DNA of 64,000 nt, taken from Bradyrhizobium sp. WD16. GTDB taxonomy: Bacteria > Pseudomonadota > Alphaproteobacteria > Rhizobiales > Xanthobacteraceae. The translations under genes and the position numbers were made by a program. Where the stretch lies: the NCBI RefSeq assembly GCF_024181725.1, contig NZ_CP028908.1, positions 2,294,001 through 2,358,000 of the forward strand. Reading direction: 5' to 3'. Below are positions 55,473 through 63,915 of the stretch, piece after piece. The notes under the pieces were generated by a model, which was not told the DNA's origin, searched no databases, and saw nothing but the letters and a program-made list of their open reading frames with translations. Within the stretch, counting starts at the first letter, position 1. The number at the start of each line of letters is the position of its first letter.

Positions 55473-56728
55473 TTCTGGGATGCGTCGCCGACGACCTCAC
55501 CGGCGCCACCGATCTCGCCTTGATGCTGACCCGCGAAGGGCTGCGCACGATGCAGTCGACGGGGCTGCCGCCGGCCGATCTCGATGTCTCGCAGGTCGAT
55601 GCCGTGGTGGTTGCCCTCAAGTCGCGCACCATTGCCGCCGCCGACGCCGTCCGGCAGTCGCAGGCGGCGGCGGCGGCGCTGCGCCGCCTCGGTGCCCAGC
55701 GGCTGCTCTTCAAATACTGCTCGACCTTCGATTCCACCGACCGCGGCAATATCGGCCCGGTGGCCGAGGCGCTGCTCGAATTCGTGGGCGGCGGCGTGAC
55801 CATTGCCTGTCCTGCCTTTCCCAAGGCGGGCCGCACGATCTATGCCGGCTATCTGTTCGTCAACGGTGTGCCGCTGAACGAAAGTCCGATGAAGGATCAT
55901 CCGCTGACGCCGATGCACGATGCCAATCTGGTGCGGGTGCTTCAGCGCCAGACCCGCGTCAAGATCGGCCTCATCGACTATGATACCGTGGCCACCGGGC
56001 CGCGGGCTGTGCGTGCCGCGCTCGATGCGGGTGGCGATGCCATGTTCATCGTCGACGCCGTCGCCGACGATCAGCTTCGTACCATCGGCGCCGCATGCGC
56101 CCATCTGCCGCTGATCACCGGCGGCTCGGGCGTCGCCATGGGCCTGCCCGCGGCGTATCGCGCGGCCGGACTGCTCTCCGCGCTGACCCCGGCGCCGCAG
56201 CAGATGGCTGCGCCGGCAGGCCGACGCGCCATTCTTGCCGGCTCTTGCTCGGCGGCAACGCGCGGTCAGGTCAAGGCGGCGATCGCTGCCGGCCTGCCGC
56301 ATTTGCGCATCGACCCGCTGGAGATTGCGGATGGCGCGCAGACCGCGCTCACCGTGCTGCAATGGATCGACCGCCAGCAGCCCGAAAAGCCCTTCCTGGT
56401 CTATTCCAGCGACGATCCCGACACGGTGCGGGCGGTGCAGGAACGGCTCGGTCGCGCCCAGGCCGGCACCATCGTCGAGGACCTGCTTGCGGCGGTGGCC
56501 AAGAGGTTGCCCGAGCGCGGCGTCAGCCGTCTCATCGTCGCCGGCGGCGAAACGTCGGGCGCGGTGGTGCAGGCGCTCGGTGCCGAGTTGCTGACCATCG
56601 GCCCCGAGATCGATCCCGGCGTGCCGTGGACGCGCAGCCGTGGTGGCCTCGACATGGCGCTGGCGCTCAAGTCCGGAAATTTCGGCGGCGAGGACTTCTT
56701 TCTCAAGGCCTGGGATCGGCTGACATAA
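55469..56728 (+). CDS. otnK: 3-oxo-tetronate kinase (DUF1537 family)
   Basis: 419 residues of the four-carbon acid sugar kinase family: N-terminal GCVADDLTGATDLALML, KYCSTFDSTDRGNIG, and C-terminal nucleotide part with ILAGSCSAATRGQ and SRLIVAGGETSGAVVQALG. OtnK phosphorylates 3-oxo-tetronate at C4. The gene overlaps otnI by four bases. In known pathways the product goes to the aldolase-like decarboxylase OtnC, which is not present here. Confidence 0.88.
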   Translation: MILGCVADDLTGATDLALMLTREGLRTMQSTGLPPADLDVSQVDAVVVALKSRTIAAADAVRQSQAAAAALRRLGAQRLLFKYCSTFDSTDRGNIGPVAEALLEFVGGGVTIACPAFPKAGRTIYAGYLFVNGVPLNESPMKDHPLTPMHDANLVRVLQRQTRVKIGLIDYDTVATGPRAVRAALDAGGDAMFIVDAVADDQLRTIGAACAHLPLITGGSGVAMGLPAAYRAAGLLSALTPAPQQMAAPAGRRAILAGSCSAATRGQVKAAIAAGLPHLRIDPLEIADGAQTALTVLQWIDRQQPEKPFLVYSSDDPDTVRAVQERLGRAQAGTIVEDLLAAVAKRLPERGVSRLIVAGGETSGAVVQALGAELLTIGPEIDPGVPWTRSRGGLDMALALKSGNFGGEDFFLKAWDRLT

Positions 56729-56774
56729 CACGCGGGCGGCCGCGGACCGCCGGGACCGCGCGAGAGTCGGCCGC

Positions 56775-57551
56775 TCACCGGCCCTTGAAGTTGGGAACGC
56801 GACGCTCTGCCATCGCCTTGATGCCTTCCTTGAAGTCTTCGGTAGCACGCAGCCGTGTCTGCTCGGCGAGTTCATGCTCCGTCGCCGCCCTGACCCGGTT
56901 GGCGAGCCCCCGGCGTATCGTCGCGCGGGTCGCTACGACGCCGAGCGGCGAGCATTCGGCGATCTCCTCGGCGAGTTTGAACGCCGCCGCGCGGACCTGA
57001 TCCTGCGCCACCAGCACGCTGGCGAGGCCCATCTTGAAGGCATCCTCGCCGGTCACGCGGCGACTGGTGTAGAACATCAGTGCGGCGTTGGTTTCACCGA
57101 TCGCTTCCGGCAAGGTGACCGTGAGGCCGAAGCCGGGATGGAAACCCAGCCGGGTGAAATTGGCCGAGAAGCGCGCTTCCGGGCAGGTGACGCGGAAATC
57201 CGCCGCCATGGCAAGGCCAAGGCCGCCGCCGATGGCGGCGCCATGCACCGCGGCGATGATGGGCTTCCGGGCGCTGAAGAGACGCACTGCCTCGAGGTAG
57301 AGGTGGCCGATCGCGGTGTCGCCGACCGAGCGTTCGGGACTGGGCGCCGGCTCGTTGAAATTGGCGCCGGCGCAGAACGCCTTGCCCTCCGCCGCCAGCA
57401 CCACCGCGCGCACGGATGGATCCTTGTCGATCGCCTCGACCGCGTTGGCGATCTGCCGGATCAGCAGCAGGTCGAAGAAGTTCAGGGGTGGTCGGCGAAT
57501 CTCGATGGTGGTGACGAAGCCCGACTGGCTGAGAGCAAGATCCGATGTCAT
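56775..57551 (-). CDS. Enoyl-CoA hydratase/isomerase family protein
   Basis: 258 residues with the crotonase oxyanion loops AFCAGANFNEP and HGAAIGGGLGLAMAADFR, and the downstream LGFHPGFGLTVTLP helix in place of the hydratase Glu pattern, so hydratase, isomerase or another CoA activity are all possible. It is the last gene of a leftward unit with two acyl-CoA dehydrogenases, fitting the second step of an acyl-CoA oxidation. The upstream frame extension is arginine-rich shadow sequence and not used. Confidence 0.87.
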   Translation of the reverse strand: MTSDLALSQSGFVTTIEIRRPPLNFFDLLLIRQIANAVEAIDKDPSVRAVVLAAEGKAFCAGANFNEPAPSPERSVGDTAIGHLYLEAVRLFSARKPIIAAVHGAAIGGGLGLAMAADFRVTCPEARFSANFTRLGFHPGFGLTVTLPEAIGETNAALMFYTSRRVTGEDAFKMGLASVLVAQDQVRAAAFKLAEEIAECSPLGVVATRATIRRGLANRVRAATEHELAEQTRLRATEDFKEGIKAMAERRVPNFKGR

Positions 57552-57580
57552 GAAGCGTCCGCTGGTGAAACGAGGGGAAG

Positions 57581-58741
57581 TCAGCGCAGCCCGAGGCCAC
57601 GCGCGATGATGCCGCGCAGCACCTCGGTGGTGCCGCCCTGGATGGTCAGTTTGGGTGCGATCCTGGTGGCGAAATCGAGTTGACTGGCGAGCGTCTCGTG
57701 ATTGCCGGCATCGATATCGATGAAGGCGGCGAGATGGCGCACCCGGTGCGGCAACTGCTGCTCCCACACGGTGCCGATGTCCTTGACGATGGCAGCCTCG
57801 ACCACGGGCTCCTTGCCGGCCTGCAGCATGCCGGCGACCGATACCGACATGCGCCGCATGGCGTGAAGCTGGGCTACCAGGCGTCCGACGCCCTCGGCGC
57901 CGCGCAGGTCGGGCTCGGGCCCGAGGGCGCGCACCAGTTCGATCAGAACGTAGGAGGTCTCCAGGAAGCGCTCCGGTCCGCTGCGCTCATAGGCGAGTTC
58001 GCTCGTCGCCTGCTTCCAGGCGCCGTCGATCTCGCCGAGCACGTGATCGTCGGGCACGAAAGCGTCCTGGAATACGACCTCATTGAATTCCCGCAATCCG
58101 TTGATCTGGCCGATGGGGTTGACGGTGATGCCCGCCGTCTTCATGTCCACCAGGAATTGCGTCAGGCCGTGACGGCGGTTCTCCCTGGTCGGGGGCGACG
58201 TACGGAAGATGCCGAGCATGTAGTCGGCGATGTGCGCCGAGGTGGTCCAGATCTTGGTGCCGTTGATCAGCCAGCCGCCGCCCGTCCTGGTCGCTTTCGT
58301 TTTCGCGGCGAACAGATCGGAGCCGGAATTCGGCTCGCTCATGCCGATGGCGAAGCAGACCTCGCCGCGGCAGATCCGCGGCAGGATGTTCTGCTTGATG
58401 TGCTCCGGCGCGTAGCGCAGCAGCACCGGTCCGCTCTGTCGATCGGCCACGAAGAAGCGCCGGGTCGGCGCATTGGCGACGCGCATCTCCTCGGTGACGA
58501 CATAGCGTTCGAGGAAGCTGCGTTCGTGGCCGCCATATTTCTTCGGCCAGGTCATGCCGATCCAGCCGCGTTCGCCGACGCGGCGGCTGAAGCCGGGATT
58601 GTCATTGTCCTCGCTCTGCGGCCGATGAGGATCGAAGCTGCCGGCTGCGATCTCGTCGGCGAGGAAGGCGCGCACGTCGCGCCGTAGCGTCTCGCATTCG
58701 GGCGGCAGGCGGATCGGGTCGAAATGCAGCGCAGCGGTCAA
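57581..58741 (-). CDS. Acyl-CoA dehydrogenase, subunit 1
   Basis: 386 residues from a TTG at 58741, placed seven bases after GGAG; the frame upstream is low-quality. GMSEPNSGSDLFAAKTKA (FAD/substrate region), NGTKIWTTSAH and ELAYERSGPERF (candidate catalytic Glu) are visible, and the C-terminal IQGGTTEVLRGIIARGLGL is typical. It probably forms a heteromer with the next-door dehydrogenase (22-base gap), as in steroid side-chain or alicyclic/dicarboxylic acyl-CoA dehydrogenases. The acyl substrate is unknown. Confidence 0.88.
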   Translation of the reverse strand: MTAALHFDPIRLPPECETLRRDVRAFLADEIAAGSFDPHRPQSEDNDNPGFSRRVGERGWIGMTWPKKYGGHERSFLERYVVTEEMRVANAPTRRFFVADRQSGPVLLRYAPEHIKQNILPRICRGEVCFAIGMSEPNSGSDLFAAKTKATRTGGGWLINGTKIWTTSAHIADYMLGIFRTSPPTRENRRHGLTQFLVDMKTAGITVNPIGQINGLREFNEVVFQDAFVPDDHVLGEIDGAWKQATSELAYERSGPERFLETSYVLIELVRALGPEPDLRGAEGVGRLVAQLHAMRRMSVSVAGMLQAGKEPVVEAAIVKDIGTVWEQQLPHRVRHLAAFIDIDAGNHETLASQLDFATRIAPKLTIQGGTTEVLRGIIARGLGLR

Positions 58742-58763
58742 GTAAATTCTCCTCGCCGAGCGG

Positions 58764-59831
58764 TCATCGTGCCGCCACCAGCGGCCACAACTGATCGGCG
58801 CCGAGGGCGGCGACGCGGCGGCCGAGTTGCGCGGCCCAATGGCTGTCGTGGCCGAAGTCGTCGCGCCAGCCCAGGGCATGCAGCGTATAGCGATGCAGCA
58901 CATGCTCGCTGGTGAAGCCGATGGCGCCGTGGACCTGATGGGCGACGGCGGCACCGATTTCCGCGGCTTCGGCGCAGCGGATCTTGGCGGCAGCCGCTTC
59001 GAGCAGGAGCGCATCGCCGCTGGCGCCATGGGCCAGGGCGTCGGCCGCCGAACTCGCCGCTGTCACCGCTGCGGCCACCTCGCCGGCGAGGCGCGCGAGG
59101 TTGTGCTGGATCGCCTGGAACTTGGCGATCGGCCGCTCGAAGGCGACGCGCTGGTTGGCGTAATTCACCGTGATGTCGAGCGCGGTTTCCAGGCAGCCGG
59201 CGATCTGCAAGCTGCGCGCGATCGCGCCGATGATCAAAAGGTCATCGGCCGCGAAACCGACCGGCGCGGCAGCGCTCGCCACGATGGTCGCGCCGTCAAA
59301 GACGACGGTGTCCGAGGCGTTGCCGGCCAGGTTGATGCCTGCGGTGATCCGGCAGGTGTCGGTCGCCACCAGCGCGATAACGGGGCCTTGAGTCGCCTCG
59401 GCGACGATGGCGAGATGGCGCGCCTCCCGCGCGAACGGCACGCTGCGCGCGCGGCCCTGCAGCCGTCCGTCGGCATCGATGTGGACGCGATCCTTGGGGT
59501 TGGTGGGCGCTACGGTCATGGCGCCGCCCGGCGATTTGATGCCGGCGCGCGCCAGCAGCCAGCCGGCCAGCAGGGTCTCGGCAAGGGGCACGGCCAGAGC
59601 CGCACGACCGGCTGCCTGCAGCACGCCGAAGCCGTCGGCGAGTCCGGCGCCGGCACCGCCCAGCTCCTCGGGCACCCAGGCGAGCGTCAGGCCGGCATCG
59701 GCGAGCGCGGTCCATAGCGGCACCTTCCAGTCGGCCGAAGCGGAGCGGATGATCGTCCGGCTGTCGGCGAGATCGGCAAAGATGCGTGCGGCCGTATCGA
59801 CGACGATGTTGTCGCAGGTGTCGTGGCCCAA
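58764..59831 (-). CDS. Acyl-CoA dehydrogenase, subunit 2
   Basis: 355 residues from TTG 59831, which follows GGAGG at ideal spacing. The N-terminal helical domain has LAWVPEELGGAGAGLADGF, and the C-terminal domain has YANQRVAFERPIAKFQAIQH and VHGAIGFTSEH. It lacks an obvious catalytic Glu at the usual place and is shorter than the partner gene, consistent with a structural or FAD-binding partner in an alpha2beta2 enzyme. It is first in the leftward unit. Confidence 0.85.
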   Translation of the reverse strand: MGHDTCDNIVVDTAARIFADLADSRTIIRSASADWKVPLWTALADAGLTLAWVPEELGGAGAGLADGFGVLQAAGRAALAVPLAETLLAGWLLARAGIKSPGGAMTVAPTNPKDRVHIDADGRLQGRARSVPFAREARHLAIVAEATQGPVIALVATDTCRITAGINLAGNASDTVVFDGATIVASAAAPVGFAADDLLIIGAIARSLQIAGCLETALDITVNYANQRVAFERPIAKFQAIQHNLARLAGEVAAAVTAASSAADALAHGASGDALLLEAAAAKIRCAEAAEIGAAVAHQVHGAIGFTSEHVLHRYTLHALGWRDDFGHDSHWAAQLGRRVAALGADQLWPLVAAR

Positions 59832-60092
59832 ACGAGTCCTCCCGACCTGATAACCGCTTCTCGTGCCGTCACGGGACGGGCAGTCGTGTTGCGCGGCATG
59901 ATGGGGAAAACCACGCTCACTGACAAGCACGCGGCCGCTACGCTGCTTGCGGGTGCACATGCACCAGCGGCATCATCCTGCCGGATATTCCGCATGACGG
60001 TCGCATGGAATCGTTGTCGCCGCGGCGACACTGCGGTTAGCCTGCGTCAACATCCGAATATGAATTCGACTGGGCAGGAAGGAGCACAAGGA

Positions 60093-60872
60093 ATGACGAC
60101 GCAAACTTTACGCGTGATCGTGACCGGCGCCGCGTCGGGACTGGGTGCGGCGACCGCGCGCGGCCTCGCCTGTCCCGGGGCGAAGCTGGTGCTCAATTAC
60201 GGCTCCAACGCCGATGGCGCAGAAGAGGTGGCTGCGGCCTGCCGATCCGCCGGTGCCGAGGTCGCGGTCGTGCAGGGCGATGTCTCGATCGATGCAAATT
60301 GCCGCCGCATTGCCGAGGCCGCAAACGGCTGGGGCGGGCTCGATGCGCTCGTCAACAATGCCGGCATCACGCGCCATGTCGAACACTCGCAGCTCGAAGG
60401 CCTTGAGGCGACGGACTTTCAGCGCATCTTTGCCGTCAATACGATCGGCCCCTACCAGATGGTCCGTGCCGCACGCGCGCTGCTCGAAGCCGGCGCCCGG
60501 GAGCGCGGGCGCGCTTCCGCAGTGGTCAATGTCTCGTCGATCGCCGGCCTGAGCGGGGTCGGGTCTTCGATTGCCTATGTGGCGAGCAAGGGCGCGCTCA
60601 ACGCGATGACGCTGTCCCTGGCGCGGGCGCTGGCGCCTGCGGTCCGGGTCAATGCGGTTTGCCCGGGCTATATCGATACCGAGTGGTTCGTGAAGGGGCG
60701 CGGCGCCGAGGCCGCCGGCAAGGTTCGCGAGATGGTGGAGGCGAGAGTGCCGCTGCGGGTGGCTTCCAGCGCGGAAGATGTCGCCGGGGTGGTCTGCTTC
60801 ATGGCGGGACCACAATCGGGGCATATGACCGGCGAACTGGTGCGTATCGATGCCGGCATGCACCTGGGGTGA
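60093..60872 (+). CDS. Short-chain dehydrogenase/reductase (3-oxoacyl reductase type)
   Basis: 259 residues: TGAASGLGAATARG (cofactor), NNAGITRHVE, catalytic VNVSSIAGLSG and YVASKGALN, and VCPGYIDTEWFV. NYGSN after the second strand suggests NADP. The start at 60093 has AGGAG nine bases upstream. It diverges from the acyl-CoA dehydrogenase pair (262-base gap), so it may oxidise or reduce a beta-hydroxy/oxoacyl intermediate of the same pathway. Confidence 0.88.
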   Translation: MTTQTLRVIVTGAASGLGAATARGLACPGAKLVLNYGSNADGAEEVAAACRSAGAEVAVVQGDVSIDANCRRIAEAANGWGGLDALVNNAGITRHVEHSQLEGLEATDFQRIFAVNTIGPYQMVRAARALLEAGARERGRASAVVNVSSIAGLSGVGSSIAYVASKGALNAMTLSLARALAPAVRVNAVCPGYIDTEWFVKGRGAEAAGKVREMVEARVPLRVASSAEDVAGVVCFMAGPQSGHMTGELVRIDAGMHLG

Positions 60873-60923
60873 AACGGGCACTGCGCCCTTGCGCCTAAAG
60901 ACGCAGTGCCGTTGTCAGGGTTT

Positions 60924-61196
60924 TCACTGACGGTCGCGGATCACGCCCGAGGCCACCAGACGATTCCAGATGAACAGCACCACCACCGCGCCGATGGTGG
61001 CGGTGATGAACCCCGCCCCCTGATTGGGGCTGTAGTGACCGATCGCTTGCCCGATCCATGTCGCAATGAAGGCGCCGGCGATGCCGAGCACGGTAGTGAG
61101 AATAAATCCTTGCGGATTGTTCGGGCCCGGCGAAATCAGGCGGGCCAGTATGCCGGCGATGAAGCCGACGACGATGATCCAGAGGAGGCCGCTCAT
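60924..61196 (-). CDS. GlsB/YeaQ/YmgE family stress-response membrane protein
   Basis: 90 residues with three membrane segments and the family pattern IIVVGFIAGILARLISPGPNN, then VLGIAGAFIATWIGQ. These small membrane proteins, formerly called transglycosylase-associated, are induced by envelope or acid stress; no enzymatic role is known. It sits 52 bases from the end of the upstream SDR, convergent. Confidence 0.88.
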   Translation of the reverse strand: MSGLLWIIVVGFIAGILARLISPGPNNPQGFILTTVLGIAGAFIATWIGQAIGHYSPNQGAGFITATIGAVVVLFIWNRLVASGVIRDRQ

Positions 61197-61248
61197 CCCG
61201 TCTTTCCTTTTGCTGCTGCTGTGTCGCTGTCGTGGAAGGCGGCGGTGC

Positions 61249-61791
61249 TCAGATCATTCGTGAGGCTTCCTGTTCGGTCGGCAGCCTCCCGTCGGGCGTC
61301 AGTTGATTGATAGCCTCCGGCAAATGCTGGCTCAGCCCCTCGAGCAGTTCGTCTCGCGACAGCCCGCTCTGCGCCATCATCGTCGAGATCTGATCGGCGC
61401 CGAGGGCGTTGGCGAGATCATTGGGCGAGATTTGCTTGTTCGGGCCGGGACTGACCCAGGAATCCGCCTTGTCGCTGTGGCCGGCATCCTGGATCTGCTG
61501 GAGCAGATCACCCAGCCCGCCACTCAGGACGCTGCCGGCGGCGCCGCCGGCGAGCAGGCCGCCGAGGATTCCGCCGAGGCCGCCACCTGAAGAAGCCGTC
61601 GTGCTCGAGGGAGCCGGTGCGGGACTCGGAGCAGGCGCCGCCTGCGGCTGTCCGCTGACCTTCTTGTAGGCCTTGTAGGCGAGCAGGGCGAGGATGGCCA
61701 TGGTGAGAGGCGACATGCCGCCGCTACGCTGCTCATCACGCGGCCCGCGCGGGCCGTTCTGCATGCCGTTAAGAACATCGAGTAGGCCCAT
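61249..61791 (-). CDS. YidB-like DUF937 protein
   Basis: 180 residues. MGLLDVLNGM start, a short hydrophobic segment (MSPLTMAILALLAYKAYKK), a proline/alanine-rich linker, a Gly-rich GGLGGILGGLLAGGAAG stretch, then the YidB C-terminal helical domain with ISPNDLANALG, LSRDELLEGLSQHLPEAI and LTPDGRLPTEQEA. The function is unknown. It is tandem with the GlsB-type gene, 52 bases away. Confidence 0.85.
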   Translation of the reverse strand: MGLLDVLNGMQNGPRGPRDEQRSGGMSPLTMAILALLAYKAYKKVSGQPQAAPAPSPAPAPSSTTASSGGGLGGILGGLLAGGAAGSVLSGGLGDLLQQIQDAGHSDKADSWVSPGPNKQISPNDLANALGADQISTMMAQSGLSRDELLEGLSQHLPEAINQLTPDGRLPTEQEASRMI

Positions 61792-61820
61792 GGTGGTCTC
61801 CTATGTAGCTCGCGGGAAGC

Positions 61821-61893
61821 CTAGTGCCCGCTTTCCGAAATTCGTGAACCAGTGACGCATCTCCTCCGACGAAATTCGGAGACGGGACACTAG
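61821..61893. repeat. Palindromic element, diverged type A
   Basis: CTAG at both ends. Arms TCCGAAATTCGT and ACGAAATTCGGA are exact complements; ends GTGCCCG and GGGACAC are near-inverted. Compared with type A at 7246 the loop is shorter and different, but the outer arms and CTAG boundaries match. It fills part of the gap between the YidB-like and ketopantoate-reductase-type genes. Confidence 0.75.
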
Positions 61894-62056
61894 TACCCTT
61901 TTGTTTCCGAAGTGCGTGTCCAGAAGATGCCGCGACCGGCAAGATGCGACATTGTGCGCTCCGGCCCGGTCGTCTCGTTCCGGAAGCAAAGTTGCAGTAG
62001 AGCAGCAACTCGTCCACGGTGGCGAAATCGTGGCGTCCGGCCGAGACGAGGGATTC

Positions 62057-63061
62057 ATGAGGGGATCGAGGCGGATCGTCGTCGTGGGCGCCGGCAGTGT
62101 CGGCTGTTTCGTCGGCGGCATGCTCGCGGCCGAGGGCCTGCCCGTCGCCTTGCTTGCCCGCCGCCGAATCATCGATGAAATCAGCGCCAGCGGCCTGAGG
62201 GTCACCACTCTGGAGGGCGTCGACAAACGCGTTTCGCCGGGCGCGATCGAGATGTCCGAGGACCCTTCCGTGCTGCGCGAGGCGGGAATTGTCCTGGTCT
62301 GCGTCAAGAGCGCGGATACCTCTGCGATGGGAGCGATCATTGCCACCCACGCCCCGCCGGACGCCGTCATCGTCAGCCTGCAGAACGGCGTCACCAATGT
62401 CGGCGTGCTGGAAGCTCAAGCCGCCGGCCGGAAGGTGCTGGCGGGCATGGTGCCGTTCAACGTGGTTGCCTTGGGCAAGGGGCGCTTTCATCGCGCCACG
62501 TCGGGAGACATCGTCATTGCCCGCGATGAAGCCGGCACCGCGACCCGGCTGTCGGTGCCCGACCTGAAGGTGCAGGCGGCGGCCGACATGACCGGTCTGC
62601 AATGGGGCAAGCTGCTGCTCAATCTCAACAATGCGCTGAATGCACTGTCGGGTCTGCCGTTGCGCCAGCAACTGTCGCAGCGCCGGTGGCGATGTCTGCT
62701 CGCCGACCAGATCGCGGAGGCGCTGAGGGTTCTGGCCGCGGCGGGGATCAAGCCGGCAACGATGACGCCGCTGTCGCCGTCCTTCATTCCTTTCGTTCTG
62801 CGCCTGCCGGACTGGGCGTTTCGCCTTGTCGCGGGGGCGATGATCCGGATCGATCCGCAGGCGCGGTCCTCGATGTGGGAGGACATGCAGCGCGGTCGTC
62901 CCACCGAGGTCGATTATCTGCAGGGTGCGGTGCTCGGGTTCGCCCGGCGATACAAATGCGCGGCGCCGCTGTCGGCCCGGATCGTGGCGTTGATCAAGGC
63001 TGCAGAAGGCCGGAGAGAGTTGCCGGCCATGGTGCCGGATGAGATTCGTCGCGGACAATGA
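62057..63061 (+). CDS. 2-dehydropantoate 2-reductase family protein
   Basis: 334 residues. VVVGAGSVGCFVGGMLAAEG (about 8-27) is the NADP site, VKSADTSAM and LQNGVTNVG are typical, and QWGKLLLNLNNALNAL carries the catalytic Lys and Asn. PanE makes pantoate for CoA synthesis, but this large family also acts on other 2-oxoacids, so panE is not assigned. Start ATG 62057 after AGGG. The downstream end (RGQ) is 16 bases from a convergent gene. Confidence 0.82.
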   Translation: MRGSRRIVVVGAGSVGCFVGGMLAAEGLPVALLARRRIIDEISASGLRVTTLEGVDKRVSPGAIEMSEDPSVLREAGIVLVCVKSADTSAMGAIIATHAPPDAVIVSLQNGVTNVGVLEAQAAGRKVLAGMVPFNVVALGKGRFHRATSGDIVIARDEAGTATRLSVPDLKVQAAADMTGLQWGKLLLNLNNALNALSGLPLRQQLSQRRWRCLLADQIAEALRVLAAAGIKPATMTPLSPSFIPFVLRLPDWAFRLVAGAMIRIDPQARSSMWEDMQRGRPTEVDYLQGAVLGFARRYKCAAPLSARIVALIKAAEGRRELPAMVPDEIRRGQ

Positions 63062-63077
63062 CGAATGCGGAAAACGA

Positions 63078-63410
63078 TCACCAATCAGAGTCGGCGACGC
63101 GACGCAGCGTCGCGTTGAAGCGGATGCTCTGCTTGCCGTAGAAGGTCAGATCGCCTTCGCCGGCCTTGCCGGAAAAGCCGATGCTGACGGGTTTGCCGCC
63201 GAACAGCGGTGCGACGTCGCGGGGCCGGGTGTGCTGGTCGATCTGCACCTCGCCCTTGATGGTGTCGCCCTGGACCGAGTAGCTGCCCGTGTAGAACAGG
63301 AAGGCATCGCCGCCGAGGATGCGGCCGTCCCGAAAGATGATGACGGCGCTGCCCTTGCCGAAATGGCCGTCCAGCGTCCTGACGTGAATCGAGTAGAGCC
63401 CGTTCTTCAT
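63078..63410 (-). CDS. GrlR-like domain protein
   Basis: 110 residues forming a small lipocalin-like beta-barrel: MKNGLYSIHVRTLDG, GGDAFLFYTGSYSVQG and KGEVQIDQHTRP match the GrlR family. GrlR of pathogenic E. coli represses type III secretion by binding GrlA, but no secretion genes are near, and GrlR-like proteins are widespread in rhizobia with unknown partners. It is convergent with the ketopantoate-reductase-type gene. Confidence 0.75.
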   Translation of the reverse strand: MKNGLYSIHVRTLDGHFGKGSAVIIFRDGRILGGDAFLFYTGSYSVQGDTIKGEVQIDQHTRPRDVAPLFGGKPVSIGFSGKAGEGDLTFYGKQSIRFNATLRRVADSDW

Positions 63411-63486
63411 CGCCGCGGTCCCCAGCGCGCCATCCGGCTCGATTTATGACACGCCGGGGGGCTACGGCAACTCCAGCCTTGGCCGC

Positions 63487-63915
63487 TCAGAGCCGGGCCA
63501 GGGTGGCGGTATCGGGAGCGCCGTCGAAATATTTTTTCAGCGCGTCCTTGAACAGCGATTCATCCGGCGCGGCCTGCGCGAACAGCGTCATGCAGGAATG
63601 GAATTTCATATCGTCCGGGCTGCCGAAGATCGCGTTGATGGAGCGCTCCTGCACTGCCAGAACGAGACGGGTGCATTCGCGAAGGCGTTCGCCCAGCACC
63701 GGGTGGGCGAGATAGGCGCTCGCTTCGGCGAGGGAGGCAATGGCGTAACGCTGCGCCACGGCGCTGAAGCCGAGGCCGGCGATCTGAGGAAAGATGAACC
63801 ACATCCAATGGCTGCGCTTCCGCCCGGCACGCAGCTCTGCCTGCACCGCCGGATAGACGCCGTCCTGGGCGCTCACGAAGCGCTGCAGATCGTGGACGTC
63901 GTCTACCGATAACAT
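63487..63915 (-). CDS. DUF1810 domain protein
   Basis: 142 residues with the family landmarks LQRFVSAQDGVYPAVQAEL, SHWMWFIFPQIAGLG and IFGSPDDMKFHSCMTLF. DUF1810 proteins are small soluble alpha-helical proteins of unknown function. Start ATG 63915, one codon after an in-frame TTG. It is the last gene seen; the remaining 85 bases of the window hold nothing recognisable. Confidence 0.88.
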   Translation of the reverse strand: MLSVDDVHDLQRFVSAQDGVYPAVQAELRAGRKRSHWMWFIFPQIAGLGFSAVAQRYAIASLAEASAYLAHPVLGERLRECTRLVLAVQERSINAIFGSPDDMKFHSCMTLFAQAAPDESLFKDALKKYFDGAPDTATLARL

